Shown: positions 1-8,317, counted from the stretch's first letter. The stretch is 26,437 nucleotides of DNA from SIG299 sp045593825 (GCA_045593825.1 JAZNXI010000144.1:1-26437), one strand, 5' to 3'. The notes: generated from the sequence alone by a model not told the origin. Translations and numbers: made by a program.

Positions 1-1
1 C

Positions 2-346
2 ATCGACCATCTGCTTCACGGTGGTAAAAAAATAACGGAATACAAAGGCCGCAAAACCATGGACGACATTAAAAAAGGAATCAACTGCCTTATTGACATG
101 GGCAACCTGCTTGGTCGTGAAAATCTGCTGTATCGCTGCGCTATCGATGGCATCGACGAAAAGATGAACATGGAAATCGAGGACTACTTAAAGCAGCCGT
201 TCACCTACGAAGCTATGGTTGCAGAAGCTGCCATGCAGTGCATGATATCCGGTTATTATATCGATACCAAGGATATTGAAAAAAGCTTTATTTCCGAACA
301 TTGGAAGAAAGTTGTATCTGATTTTGCCAATAAAAATCAAAAATAA
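2..346 (+). CDS. Unrecognised protein, C-terminal part (cut by window edge)
   Basis: The frame is open from the first bases of the window to a TAA at 344-346. The ATG at 59 need not be the start: the codons before it read as ordinary protein (IDHLLHGGKKITEYKGRKT) and there is no ribosome site before that ATG. The visible part is about 114 residues, soluble, mixed charge, with helix-like stretches and no membrane segment, signal or motif I can name. It converges on the HAD phosphatase gene with a single base between the two stop codons, so no terminator fits in the gap. I do not recognise the family and assign no function. Confidence 0.6.
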   Translation: MDHLLHGGKKITEYKGRKTMDDIKKGINCLIDMGNLLGRENLLYRCAIDGIDEKMNMEIEDYLKQPFTYEAMVAEAAMQCMISGYYIDTKDIEKSFISEHWKKVVSDFANKNQK

Positions 347-347
347 A

Positions 348-992
348 TTACATATGTTTCAACAATTCCTCCGGGGTTGAAACAATCGTTTCAGCCCCGG
401 CCTCTTCTAACACTTCTTTATCTCGGAAACCCCAGTCCGCCGCAATACAGTCCATTTCAGCATTCTTTGCTGTCTGCACATCCACTTCGGAATCACCGAT
501 GTAAACCGCCTGAGCTTTTTCTATCTGCAAATTCTTTAACACCTCATGTACCGTATCCGGTGCAGGTTTTCTAGCGATTCCGACACGTTCGCCCACTGCC
601 TCGTCAAAATAGCCCGGAAAATACTGCTCGCAAAGAGCCTTCACCGCATAGTCCGCCTTATTAGATACCACAGCAAGCTTCACGCCTTGTTTCTTTAAAG
701 CATCCAGTAATTCCATGACACCATCGTAAGGTTTTGTTTTATCCGCACAATGCGCTCCGTAATATTCCTTAAACTGCTCAAACATCCGGTCAATTTCTTC
801 CGAGGATGTGCCCTTTGGTGCGCTGCGTTCCAAGAGCTTCCGGATACCATTGCCCACAAAACATCTAACCTCTGCTAATGTCCGCTCCGGATACCCAAAG
901 GAACGCATGATATAATTGGTACTGTCCGCCAAATCCTCCAAAGTATTCAACAAGGTTCCGTCTAAATCAAAAATTGCCAGTTGGTATTTCAT
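348..992 (-). CDS. HAD-family phosphatase, phosphoglycolate phosphatase-like
   Basis: A 214-residue haloacid dehalogenase-superfamily hydrolase. Motif I is DLDGT at residues 9-13, with Asp9 the expected nucleophile and Asp11 the acid/base. A helical cap follows at about residues 16-85. Motif II is the Ser of VVSNK near 109, motif III the Lys of ARKPAPD, and motif IV IGDSEVD, which binds Mg2+. Length and order match the Gph/PGP group (phosphoglycolate or pyrophosphate phosphatases, C1 cap), but substrate cannot be told from motifs. It is the last gene of the long minus-strand array, 16 bases after the kinase stop, and ends one base from the convergent gene. In an array of small-molecule enzymes a house-cleaning phosphatase role is plausible. 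Family call is firm; substrate is open. Confidence 0.92.
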   Translation of the reverse strand: MKYQLAIFDLDGTLLNTLEDLADSTNYIMRSFGYPERTLAEVRCFVGNGIRKLLERSAPKGTSSEEIDRMFEQFKEYYGAHCADKTKPYDGVMELLDALKKQGVKLAVVSNKADYAVKALCEQYFPGYFDEAVGERVGIARKPAPDTVHEVLKNLQIEKAQAVYIGDSEVDVQTAKNAEMDCIAADWGFRDKEVLEEAGAETIVSTPEELLKHM

Positions 993-1008
993 ATCTTTTC
1001 TCCATTTT

Positions 1009-1587
1009 TTATCTTAATCCGTTGCTCCACACCCAGGAATAGAATTGTTCCTTCGGTGGCATCTCATATTCATAATCTAATTGGTTTTGGGCAGAATCTA
1101 TCAACAAAATTGCCTCGTTCAGCACTTTCTCCGGCGACTTCCCTGCTACATCAATCTTAAACTCATTTACCAAGAGCGGACGAGCTCCGATTTTCTTCGT
1201 CATCTTCTCTAACAGTTCAAAATCAATCAGCCCGTCTCCGCGATGCTTCATTTGATTGTAATTTTGCTCATAATCACTACAAACCAGTTTTAAAGTGATA
1301 TAATTATAACCCTTAAACACTACCGGAATCTCTCTGGTACGCAGGTCATCAAAATCTCCACTGATGACATTTTTAATTCCCAGCTCATGGAACTTTTTCA
1401 GCTGCGCCACGCAGCATTCCCAGCAGACATTTTCTTCAAAAACGCCTTCGTCTACGCCCTCCGGGATGCCAAATTCCGGCACCATGCTCATTTCTGCAAA
1501 AGCACCTTTGTAATGCTCAAACAGTCCCTTTGACAAGGTAGTTTTACCAACGCCGCTGGGACCGATAATAAATATAAAATCTCTCAT
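1009..1587 (-). CDS. P-loop nucleotide-binding protein, probable small-molecule kinase
   Basis: A 192-residue cytosolic protein with a textbook Walker A, GPSGVGKT, at residues 9-16. The fold should be that of guanylate/shikimate-type kinases (AAA_33 group). An acidic GDFDD segment near residues 98-102 could serve as the Walker B side, and a MKHRGDG stretch near 133-139 looks like a lid loop. Cysteines cluster at VCWECC, around residues 54-59. Substrate is unknown; the group includes antibiotic phosphotransferases and nucleotide, sugar or gluconate kinases. It follows the GNAT gene by 20 bases and precedes the HAD gene by 16, inside the co-directional array. A second, unrelated-looking P-loop kinase heads the same array at 12,270. 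Confidence 0.85.
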   Translation of the reverse strand: MRDFIFIIGPSGVGKTTLSKGLFEHYKGAFAEMSMVPEFGIPEGVDEGVFEENVCWECCVAQLKKFHELGIKNVISGDFDDLRTREIPVVFKGYNYITLKLVCSDYEQNYNQMKHRGDGLIDFELLEKMTKKIGARPLLVNEFKIDVAGKSPEKVLNEAILLIDSAQNQLDYEYEMPPKEQFYSWVWSNGLR

Positions 1588-1607
1588 TGGTTTTCCTCAA
1601 TTTCTCT

Positions 1608-2129
1608 TTACAGAGTAATCCAATACTTATAATACTGCTCTCCATCCAATACAAACGGGGCTTCCTGCTCCTTCTTTCCGCCGCACTTCTCTACAGTTTT
1701 GCAGGAAGCCACATTATCGATATCACAGGTCAGTAGGACTTTGTCAATGCCTGTTTTTTTAGCCATTGTAAGCACCAGCTTCAGCATTTCTGTTGCATAA
1801 CCTTTCCTGCGCTCTTCCGGTATCACGCTAAACCCAATATGTCCACCGATAACCGCCAAAGACTCATTTAATGTGTGACGCAGTTCAATGCATCCTACTA
1901 CTTTCTCATCACTTTCTCTGACTGCAAAATAGGTACTGGCCTGCACGCCAAGCAAATTGTTATCCGGCTTTTCACACTCTTTTACCAGCCACAGCCATTC
2001 CTCATATTTTTCATAATGATGTAAACCTCTGCTACCATTGATGGAGCACTCCCCGGCGGATAAAAAAGCCTGTCGGAACTCCATCACTTTGGAAGCAGGA
2101 AGGTCTGTTGCTTTTACTAATTTACACAT
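1608..2129 (-). CDS. GNAT-family N-acetyltransferase (RimJ/RimL type)
   Basis: A 173-residue GCN5-related acetyltransferase using acetyl-CoA. The acetyl-CoA site is visible as the RRKGYATEML stretch (motif A, Q/RxxGxG/A form), preceded by the VIGGHIGFSVIPE strand and followed by the VLLTCDIDNVASCKTVEKCGG region that is diagnostic of the family. I place the start at 2129, not at the upstream in-frame ATG at 2150: GGAGG lies at 2139-2143, nine bases before this ATG. That start overlaps the stop of the nucleoside phosphorylase by eight bases, so the two are probably translationally coupled. Members of this branch acetylate proteins or small amines, including antibiotics; the acceptor is not predictable here. 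Confidence 0.9.
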   Translation of the reverse strand: MCKLVKATDLPASKVMEFRQAFLSAGECSINGSRGLHHYEKYEEWLWLVKECEKPDNNLLGVQASTYFAVRESDEKVVGCIELRHTLNESLAVIGGHIGFSVIPEERRKGYATEMLKLVLTMAKKTGIDKVLLTCDIDNVASCKTVEKCGGKKEQEAPFVLDGEQYYKYWITL

Positions 2130-2871
2130 ACAATGTTGCCTCCAATGCAATATACAATTTTCCCAAATTGTGATTTGCCCCGTGAAGTCCTTCTACTTCA
2201 TATCCGCTTGCTTCCAAAACATCTCCAGCTTCCAGGAAATCGTATAATTCCAATCCGTAGAAATCACATACGGCTTGTACTCCTGCCACTTCCATTTCAA
2301 CCGCAATACAGCCTTCCGCTTTCCGCTTTGCAACCAGACCCTTAGTTTCCCTAATCATAGAGTCTGTGGTCCACACCTTTCCAAGCACATACGGCGCACC
2401 CAATTTGTCAAATATGGCAGCGAGCTTATCACTGTTTCTTATCTTGATGTAGTCTGCCGGCTCTGCAAAATAATAGGAGCAGCCTTCGCCCCGGTAGCTT
2501 TCTGTCGGAAGAATAAATTTGCCTTCTGTTTTGTCTCTGTCCAAACTTCCGCAAGAACCAAACATAATAAATTTAGTTGCTCCCACCAGCCAATTTGTTT
2601 CATAGCACATACAGGCAGCCAGTGAGGAACCAATTCCGGTTAAATAAAAGGCAATATCCTTCCCTTTGTAATTCATCTTATAAATCGGTATATCGCCATT
2701 ACAACAGGTGAGTGCAGAAATCTGCTCACAATCATAGGTTGCCAGCAGGTGTTTATGTATCTCATCTGAGAAAATAATCAGACAGGTATCCACAATATGT
2801 TTTTGCTCGCCATAAAAGTCTTTCAGGCTGATAATCGGTTCTGTTTCAATATCAAAACAATCTGTAATCAT
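2122..2871 (-). CDS. Nucleoside phosphorylase / nucleosidase (PNP_UDP_1 family)
   Basis: A 249-residue member of the purine/uridine phosphorylase and MTA/SAH nucleosidase superfamily. Visible signatures are the phosphate-side loop TGIGSSLAA, the IMFGSCGSLD strand-turn that starts the glycine-rich core, and the AVEMEVAGV segment, whose Met-Glu pair contacts the ribose in this family. A late Asp (EAGD) is in the place of the base-contacting Asp. I chose the ATG at 2871 because AGGAG overlaps the deaminase stop just upstream; the in-frame ATG at 2907 would lie inside that gene. It sits ten bases after a nucleoside deaminase and overlaps the following GNAT gene by eight bases, so deaminase plus phosphorylase may form a base-salvage or damaged-nucleoside step. 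Exact substrate is uncertain. Confidence 0.87.
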   Translation of the reverse strand: MITDCFDIETEPIISLKDFYGEQKHIVDTCLIIFSDEIHKHLLATYDCEQISALTCCNGDIPIYKMNYKGKDIAFYLTGIGSSLAACMCYETNWLVGATKFIMFGSCGSLDRDKTEGKFILPTESYRGEGCSYYFAEPADYIKIRNSDKLAAIFDKLGAPYVLGKVWTTDSMIRETKGLVAKRKAEGCIAVEMEVAGVQAVCDFYGLELYDFLEAGDVLEASGYEVEGLHGANHNLGKLYIALEATLYV

Positions 2872-2881
2872 TCGTTCTCTC

Positions 2882-3508
2882 CTACATCCGTTTTGCCAGC
2901 TCATCAAACACTTCGCTTACCGGAATTTCATTTAAATATTTACCTTCAAAAAATCCTTCTTTTACCAATTCGCATGCCGCATCCACACCACGCTTGTTGT
3001 ATACCGAGAAGTCTGCAAGGATACGCCCCAGCTTGATATCATCTGCGTTATACAAAAGTTCCCTGATAATCTGAAATGCCCGCTGCATATCGCCCAGTTC
3101 ATTATCTAAAAAGGTGATTTCGAAATTCTTGCGCTTCATAAACGGGCTATGTTCTGCCAGATTCATGGAACCTCCAAAATCATCTCTGGTTGCAATTACT
3201 ACCTTGCGAAGACCACTCATAGCAAGAGTGCCCACGCACATCGGGCACGGTTCTAAACCGGCATATAAGGTATATTCCTTTAGGTTTGGATACTTCTTAA
3301 TATCCAGATTTCGCAATGCCTCCACCTCGGCGTGAAGTAATCGCGGATTCGGTATATTAAACTCACTAATTTGATTTCTTCCTTCAGAAATGATTTCGCC
3401 ATTCTCTGACAAAATCACTGCCGCAATGGCCTTACTGCCTTTACAAACCGACTGCCAGGATAATTCGAATATTCTGTTCCACGGGTGTTGTAATTCACTG
3501 TATTTCAT
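2882..3508 (-). CDS. Zinc-dependent nucleoside/nucleobase deaminase (CDA superfamily)
   Basis: A 208-residue protein with the full cytidine-deaminase-fold zinc site: His59-Ala-Glu61, where His binds zinc and Glu shuttles protons, and PCPMC at 87-91, supplying Cys88 and Cys91. The PCxxC spacing and the following VGTLAMSGLRKVV match the TadA/guanine-deaminase branch rather than the short CDA branch. The protein is longer than tRNA adenosine deaminase, with about 60 extra C-terminal residues after the core, and a true TadA is not usually in such a cluster, so a free base or nucleoside substrate (guanine, cytosine or a modified base) is more likely. It is followed after ten bases by a nucleoside phosphorylase. 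Confidence 0.88.
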   Translation of the reverse strand: MKYSELQHPWNRIFELSWQSVCKGSKAIAAVILSENGEIISEGRNQISEFNIPNPRLLHAEVEALRNLDIKKYPNLKEYTLYAGLEPCPMCVGTLAMSGLRKVVIATRDDFGGSMNLAEHSPFMKRKNFEITFLDNELGDMQRAFQIIRELLYNADDIKLGRILADFSVYNKRGVDAACELVKEGFFEGKYLNEIPVSEVFDELAKRM

Positions 3509-3525
3509 ATCGGTTCACCTTGCTG

Positions 3526-4143
3526 TTATCTGATAAAATTCGTCCAAGCGTGCTGCTCTTTCTTTGGCAGACCAAACTGTTCCTTACCAAGTGCGATACT
3601 CTTCATTAAGAAACTCATATTTCTTGCTAATGTACGCATGGTCTGCATGCCCTCTGCATCCAGTTCTGCCTCACCTGGTGCTCCTCCATGAACGCTGTTC
3701 CAATACTGGCTGGAAGCTACCGGCATGCCGCTGATGGTAAAATACTTGTTGAGTTCGTCAAAGGTAGCAGAACAGCCGCCACGACGCGCCACCGTAACAG
3801 ATGCCCCCACCTTCATGGTCTTATCAAAATGAGTACTGTAAAATAAGCGGTCTAAAAAGGCAATCAGGGTTGCATTGGCGGAAGCGTAATACACAGGACT
3901 TCCTACCACAAGACCATCACATTCCGCAAATTTTTCCGCTGCTTCGTTTACCATGTCGTCAAACACGCACTTGCCCTTCTGATAACAGGTTCCGCAAGCG
4001 ACACAACCGCGGATATCCTTATTCCCAACATGCAGAGTCTCGGTTTCAATGCCTTCCTCCGCAAAAATCTTTGCCATTTCTTCTAACGCTAAAGCTGTAT
4101 TTCCTTTTGCCTTTGGGCTGCCGTTTACTAATAATACCTTCAT
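3526..4143 (-). CDS. NAD(P)H-dependent FMN reductase-like flavodoxin-fold protein
   Basis: A 205-residue flavodoxin-fold protein. It starts with LLVNGSPKAKGNTALAL, the FMN-phosphate loop of NADPH-dependent FMN reductases and iron-sulfur flavoproteins, and contains GSPVYYASANATLIAFLDR, the second flavin loop typical of the family. Between them CVACGTCYQKGKCVFDD carries three to four cysteines in the position where iron-sulfur flavoproteins hold a compact cluster, although the exact spacing for a 4Fe-4S site is incomplete. Likely role: two-electron reduction of quinones, nitro groups or similar in the cytosol. It lies 17 bases upstream of the deaminase and 33 bases after the Nudix gene in the array. 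Electron donor and acceptor are not determinable. Confidence 0.9.
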   Translation of the reverse strand: MKVLLVNGSPKAKGNTALALEEMAKIFAEEGIETETLHVGNKDIRGCVACGTCYQKGKCVFDDMVNEAAEKFAECDGLVVGSPVYYASANATLIAFLDRLFYSTHFDKTMKVGASVTVARRGGCSATFDELNKYFTISGMPVASSQYWNSVHGGAPGEAELDAEGMQTMRTLARNMSFLMKSIALGKEQFGLPKKEQHAWTNFIR

Positions 4144-4176
4144 GTTCCTTCTCCTTCTGATTTTGAATTTAATTTG

Positions 4177-4647
4177 TTATTCCGAAATATCCACTCCGTA
4201 CAAAAATCCCGGACGGTTTCTGCTTACATAAGGCAGTTGTCCAAAACCTTCCTCTTCCTTTAACGCACACTGAATCAGCGTCTTGGTGAGTCCCGGCACG
4301 TCCTCCCGGTTAAGTGCTTCCTCAATATCCATCCACACCACAGCGTCGTTCTCGTCACCGTCGGAGGATGCCTCTCCGGACACATATTCTGCCGAAAATG
4401 CCACGTACCAGTCTTTGTCATTAAAACGGATACCGATGATATTCTTTGGCTCTGCCACAATTTTGGTTTCTTCAAAAATCTCACGTTTTACTGCGTCCTG
4501 TGGCATCTCGCCAAATTCCACATAGCCACCCGGCACGATATATAACCCCTTGCCGGAGCCATAAGTGTGTCTTGCCAGTAAAACCTTATTGTCCTTAATT
4601 ACTACACCGGTGACGGACTGACACCAGTTTGTGTTGTTATGTTCCAT
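4177..4647 (-). CDS. Nudix hydrolase
   Basis: A 156-residue Nudix protein with a complete catalytic box, GX5EX7REX2EEX2, running from Gly41 to about residue 63 (GYVEFGE ... REIFEE); Glu56, Glu59 and Glu60 are the metal-binding positions. The N-terminal half reads as the usual beta-strand lead-in (VTGVVIKDNKVLLAR), with LYIVPGGYVEFGE preceding the helix. Such enzymes hydrolyse nucleoside diphosphates linked to another moiety: damaged dNTPs, ADP-ribose, NADH or capped intermediates. The box alone does not tell which. The gene is eight bases after DUF2200 and in line with other nucleotide-acting enzymes, which supports a sanitising function. Confidence 0.93.
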   Translation of the reverse strand: MEHNNTNWCQSVTGVVIKDNKVLLARHTYGSGKGLYIVPGGYVEFGEMPQDAVKREIFEETKIVAEPKNIIGIRFNDKDWYVAFSAEYVSGEASSDGDENDAVVWMDIEEALNREDVPGLTKTLIQCALKEEEGFGQLPYVSRNRPGFLYGVDISE

Positions 4648-4655
4648 AATACGCC

Positions 4656-5006
4656 CTACTTTCTCAATATTTTCTCCATCGGTTTGCCCTTGGCCAGTTC
4701 ATCCACAAGTTTGTCCAGATAGCGGATTTCCTGCATCAAAGATTCTTCTATTGTTTCCACACTGATGCCACAAACCTTTCCGGTAATCAGTTTTCGATTC
4801 TCATTTGGAGCAGGAGCGTTTCGGAAGAAATCCCCATAGGATATACCGGTTTCCATACACTCATCCAGTTCCTGCTGACTATATCCTGTAAGCCAACGTG
4901 TGACCTCATCTACTTCCGCTTTGGTTCTTCCCTTCTTTTCTGCCTTGGCAACAAGTAGAGGATACACCTTCGAAAAGCTCATATTGTAAACTTTTTCGTT
5001 GCTCAT
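4656..5006 (-). CDS. DUF2200 family protein
   Basis: A 116-residue protein that I recognise as DUF2200: the opening VYNMSFSKVYPLLVAKAEKKGRT and the WLTGYSQQELD segment are typical of this small, wholly uncharacterised family, and the length is the usual one for it. It is helical and charged with no signal or membrane segment, so it is presumably cytosolic. It begins two bases after the GNAT stop and ends eight bases before the Nudix start, which suggests tight co-expression with both. No catalytic motif is visible and I assign no function. Confidence 0.88.
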   Translation of the reverse strand: MSNEKVYNMSFSKVYPLLVAKAEKKGRTKAEVDEVTRWLTGYSQQELDECMETGISYGDFFRNAPAPNENRKLITGKVCGISVETIEESLMQEIRYLDKLVDELAKGKPMEKILRK

Positions 5007-5008
5007 AC

Positions 5009-5461
5009 TTACCTCCGTTCCAATTTCACCAGATACTCCGTGGTACCCTCTTCCAATTCCTTTTCTTCCGTCACAAGAAACCCATGCCGCTCATAAAACC
5101 GGATTGCTTTCACATTCTTTTCCAGCGCCCATAAATCGGTAACTTGTTTTTCCGTAACAGCAAATTCCAGCAGTTTTGCACCAATTCCTTGTCCTTGTAG
5201 CACCGGCTCCACAAAAAGCTTTGCAACTTTGCTTCCGTCCAACTGGATAAAGCCTTTTACCACACCATCATCATACACATAGGTGTTTTCCAGCAAACCT
5301 TCTTCTGTTTCGTAACGCTTCATTTCTTGGGGAACCTGTTTGTCTCCGAAATAAAACTCATCACAAAGAAAGATTGGATAAAAGTTTAACCGGTAATTAA
5401 ATATTTCAATTTCTGCAACACGGGCAATGTCTGCCAATGTTGCCTGTCTGATATTATTCAT
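5009..5461 (-). CDS. GNAT-family N-acetyltransferase
   Basis: A 150-residue acetyltransferase. The acetyl-CoA loop is VLQGQGIGAKLLEFA (QGQGIG is the canonical Q/RxxGxG/A), preceded by strand VAKLFVEP and followed by LWALEKNVKAIRFYERHGF, the classic NxxAIxFYxxxGF end of the domain. The start at 5461 overlaps the stop of the nucleotidyltransferase by eight bases (ATGAATAA), the same arrangement seen at 2122-2129; a longer in-frame start at 5494 lies well inside the upstream gene and is less likely. The preceding strand carries GGGAGA about nine bases away. Many GNATs of this form acetylate aminoglycosides, polyamines or protein N-termini; the acceptor is unknown. Confidence 0.91.
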   Translation of the reverse strand: MNNIRQATLADIARVAEIEIFNYRLNFYPIFLCDEFYFGDKQVPQEMKRYETEEGLLENTYVYDDGVVKGFIQLDGSKVAKLFVEPVLQGQGIGAKLLEFAVTEKQVTDLWALEKNVKAIRFYERHGFLVTEEKELEEGTTEYLVKLERR

Positions 5462-6224
5462 TTCCCTGAATCTCCCTAAGCATATATTTGGCAAATTCCT
5501 TTGCTACTGCCTCGTCCAATATCATCGCTTTATTACTCTGATACTCCTGCAAAGCCGCCTTAATCAAATCAACAAACTCCGGTCTATCAACATGCTTTAA
5601 CCCCCATTCGCCGCCTTCCTGCTTAGAGGTAATCAGTTCTTCTTTTACATACGCCAGTACACGGCAAAGATTTAAGGTCAGGTACATCGGATTCTCAGCA
5701 ATCTCTTCCACCGCATTCTCAATATCACACCAAATGCTGTCCAAATAAGCTTCCTTTGGAACCGGTGCAAACACTTCAGAAATTGCTTTTCCGTACAACA
5801 CTCGTCCCCTATGGTAGGTAATGGTAAAATGGGCCGCCAAATCCTTATCAGTGCCCTTCATTTTTTCCACATAGTCCTGCGGATTGCTCTGATACCAGCC
5901 AAGATGTGCCACGGAAAAATGAAGTTCAAAAGGAGTCGGATATACAAACGGCTTGCAGACATTTTCCTTTACAATACTGAGTTCCAGCCCCTTTGCAGGA
6001 GCCTGTTTATTCAGCTCCACCACCATATTCATAAACTGTCGCTTTGCGTCATCAGAAATTTCTTCTTTGACTACAAGAAGTAAATCCAAATCGCTTTTTT
6101 CCGGCTGAAAACATCCCATTACCGCCGAACCGTGCAGGTAAATACCGGTTAAATTTTGACCGAGAACTTCCCTGCTCCCGGCCACAAACTTATCTAATAA
6201 ATCTTTATAAAGTTCTAACTTCAC
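5454..6224 (-). CDS. Nucleotidyltransferase, aminoglycoside adenylyltransferase-like (AadA/DUF4111 type)
   Basis: A 256-residue protein with an N-terminal polymerase-beta-type nucleotidyltransferase core: Gly32-Ser33 of LHGSAVMG followed by the metal-binding Asp45-Leu-Asp47 in KSDLDLLLVV, the GSx(n)DxD signature. The C-terminal half is helical, and the IWCDIENAVEEI and LNLCRVLAYVKEE segments resemble the DUF4111 domain of AadA-type streptomycin/spectinomycin adenylyltransferases. Length also fits AadA (about 260). It transfers AMP to a hydroxyl of a small molecule; calling it a resistance enzyme would go beyond the sequence. It begins six bases after the glycoside-hydrolase-like gene and overlaps the next GNAT gene by eight bases. 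Confidence 0.86.
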   Translation of the reverse strand: MKLELYKDLLDKFVAGSREVLGQNLTGIYLHGSAVMGCFQPEKSDLDLLLVVKEEISDDAKRQFMNMVVELNKQAPAKGLELSIVKENVCKPFVYPTPFELHFSVAHLGWYQSNPQDYVEKMKGTDKDLAAHFTITYHRGRVLYGKAISEVFAPVPKEAYLDSIWCDIENAVEEIAENPMYLTLNLCRVLAYVKEELITSKQEGGEWGLKHVDRPEFVDLIKAALQEYQSNKAMILDEAVAKEFAKYMLREIQGNE

Positions 6225-6230
6225 TTTTAA

Positions 6231-8273
6231 CTACTCCAATCCAATCACATGGAAAACATTAAGCTTTGGCAAGAAAATTCTCATAGTTTCCTCATCTACC
6301 ATCTCTGTTTTTAACTCTTCACCATTCGGCAGAAGCACTGCCTTTTTCCCGGTACGCTTTACATCAATAGTGATGTCGTACATCGGCGCAATTGGAGATT
6401 CCTCCTGCTCGTTGATGGCTGCTAAATACTCCTTGCCGTCCTTTTCCCAGAACAGCACTTCCACAAACTTTGGTGCGTTAGACTTCACCACCGGCTCGCC
6501 CATGAGACTCTGGATAATGCGCAGAAATACCTGACGGCTCATGTATGGTTTAGACATCTCGATTGGTGCCGCAGACCAAATCACCTTGCCCAGTCCCACA
6601 TCCTTTAAAATGAGGGCCGGAGAATCGGTGTAGATTCCCGGTGGGTTGGAGTGAATTGCTGCAAAATCAGAGGTATTTGTCAAGGTGTACGGCACCGTTC
6701 TGGTTGCCAACACCGTAATGTCATCCTGGTCAGTGATACCCACCATTACCTGTGGCATCGGAATGGTCAGTGGAGACAAGGCGGAAAAGCCCTCAAAAAT
6801 CTCCTTTCCGGCGTCCGTCGGACTCATATAAGTAAAATTGTGCTCTGTCATGCCAAGCACACAAAGGCCCAACATATCTGCCAGACGCTTGTTACCAATC
6901 GGACCGCTGATATACAGACTGCCGCCCCGCTTGATATACTCCTCTATTTCATCCATTTCATCATCACGGATGTTTGCCACATGGGACAAAATCATCACAG
7001 GAGCTTTTTCTTCTTTGATATTCTTGGTGCCGATAACATCAAACGCCACGTTGTTTTCCCGAAGCACGGAAGCTGCTGCCACCGGCGCACCCATATAATA
7101 GTCCGGCCAGAAAATCTTGTCCATTACACCACATTCCGGCTCCTTAGGGTCGTACTTTGCGTGGGTGGCAAACCAAATAGCTACGTTGTGATACAGGTTG
7201 CCACTCACATACTGTTCATACCGGCGGGTCTTGTCAAACACCTGCTTCATAATGCCGTGGTACACCTCCGGCACAATGGTGCCGTCCGGGTTGATGGCGT
7301 CCACCAGAAGGAAGGCTCCATTATGTAACAAAGCTGTAATTACGTGCAGCAACAGCTCTTCCTCGGTCTTTGTAGTAGTGTGGTACACTAACTCCGGATC
7401 GCACCGGGAAGTATGATAAACAAACGGTAAAAACGGTGAAACATTCTTATAATACTTATTGATAAAGGTCTGCTGTAAAAGGCCGCCGTAATAATCGCCG
7501 CCACAGTAATCGATAGCTTCCGTAAGCATCTCGGAACTGCCGTCAATCCAAGGACCGGTGATTCTGGAAAACTGATGCTCGATGGTAACATGCGGCTTGA
7601 TTTTCTTAACAACACCGGTAGCAAAACGGGCATAATCCGCCATCCATTCCTCGCGGATAGCCACAAACTGAAGCCACTCTTTATCCTTCCAATTCACACG
7701 GCGAGGAAGCTCCTTTCCGGTCTCCTTTTTATAGCGTTCCCGGCAGCTGTTACAGTAACAAACCTCCGGGAAAAAGGTCATATCAAGGAACATGCCTTCA
7801 AAATCATACAGCGTATTCATTTCTGTGAGGCACGCTTCCACATAGGCGCGATATTCCGGATTATTCGGACAGACGATTCCGTACCGTCCGGATTTAAAGT
7901 TGTCGCCGCCACGGTATTCCCGCATGTTTTTGCCCTCGGCAGTCACCAGACGCCAGGACGGATGCTCCTCATACGCCCAGTTATCAAAAATCTGCGAAAA
8001 ATACGCTATGACAGCAATACCGTTTTCATGACACTTCTTCACCATTTCGCCGAAGTAATCATAGCCCTTTAATCCCTTGTGCATACGGCCTATCTTAGTA
8101 GGATAGTTCGCCAATCCGGTGTGCGGTCTGCCCTTTACCATAGCCGCCTGTACGCCTGCGGCCTTTAATGCTTCTACATATTCATCCACATTGACCTTGG
8201 ACAGGAACTCCGGATTCCGGTCATCGATGTGCATGTCTAATAAGTTTCTTCTGTAATTACCCTCAATCCACAT
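6231..8273 (-). CDS. Glycoside-hydrolase-like protein (GHL6 barrel plus beta-galactosidase trimerisation-like domain), possible alpha-L-fucosidase
   Basis: A 680-residue protein without a signal peptide, so cytosolic. Residues about 10-350 look like a TIM barrel of the hypothetical glycosyl hydrolase 6 type: an opening VNVDEYVEALKAAGVQAAMV, then HENGIAVIAYF, YDFEGMFLDMTFF (Asp164 on the barrel strand end) and a CYCNSC cysteine cluster at 172-177, as seen in that family. Residues about 370-570 (AIWFATHAKYD, APVMILSHVANI, GGSLYISGPIG) resemble the flavodoxin-like beta-galactosidase trimerisation domain, and a C-terminal beta domain ends the protein. This order occurs in GH151 alpha-L-fucosidases, so fucosidase is a reasonable but unproven guess. 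AAGGAG lies eight bases before the ATG. It heads the downstream eleven-gene block under its own promoter. Confidence 0.78.
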   Translation of the reverse strand: MWIEGNYRRNLLDMHIDDRNPEFLSKVNVDEYVEALKAAGVQAAMVKGRPHTGLANYPTKIGRMHKGLKGYDYFGEMVKKCHENGIAVIAYFSQIFDNWAYEEHPSWRLVTAEGKNMREYRGGDNFKSGRYGIVCPNNPEYRAYVEACLTEMNTLYDFEGMFLDMTFFPEVCYCNSCRERYKKETGKELPRRVNWKDKEWLQFVAIREEWMADYARFATGVVKKIKPHVTIEHQFSRITGPWIDGSSEMLTEAIDYCGGDYYGGLLQQTFINKYYKNVSPFLPFVYHTSRCDPELVYHTTTKTEEELLLHVITALLHNGAFLLVDAINPDGTIVPEVYHGIMKQVFDKTRRYEQYVSGNLYHNVAIWFATHAKYDPKEPECGVMDKIFWPDYYMGAPVAAASVLRENNVAFDVIGTKNIKEEKAPVMILSHVANIRDDEMDEIEEYIKRGGSLYISGPIGNKRLADMLGLCVLGMTEHNFTYMSPTDAGKEIFEGFSALSPLTIPMPQVMVGITDQDDITVLATRTVPYTLTNTSDFAAIHSNPPGIYTDSPALILKDVGLGKVIWSAAPIEMSKPYMSRQVFLRIIQSLMGEPVVKSNAPKFVEVLFWEKDGKEYLAAINEQEESPIAPMYDITIDVKRTGKKAVLLPNGEELKTEMVDEETMRIFLPKLNVFHVIGLE

Positions 8274-8317
8274 ATGTAATTCTCCTTACTTCTCTCCGAA
8301 AAAAATATAATTGGCTT

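Noticed and set aside
6651..7328. A 225-codon plus-strand reading frame antisense to the glycoside-hydrolase-like gene
   Set aside because: The minus-strand frame here gives a coherent family protein; the antisense frame is rich in His, Cys and Arg, has no ribosome site and matches nothing I know.
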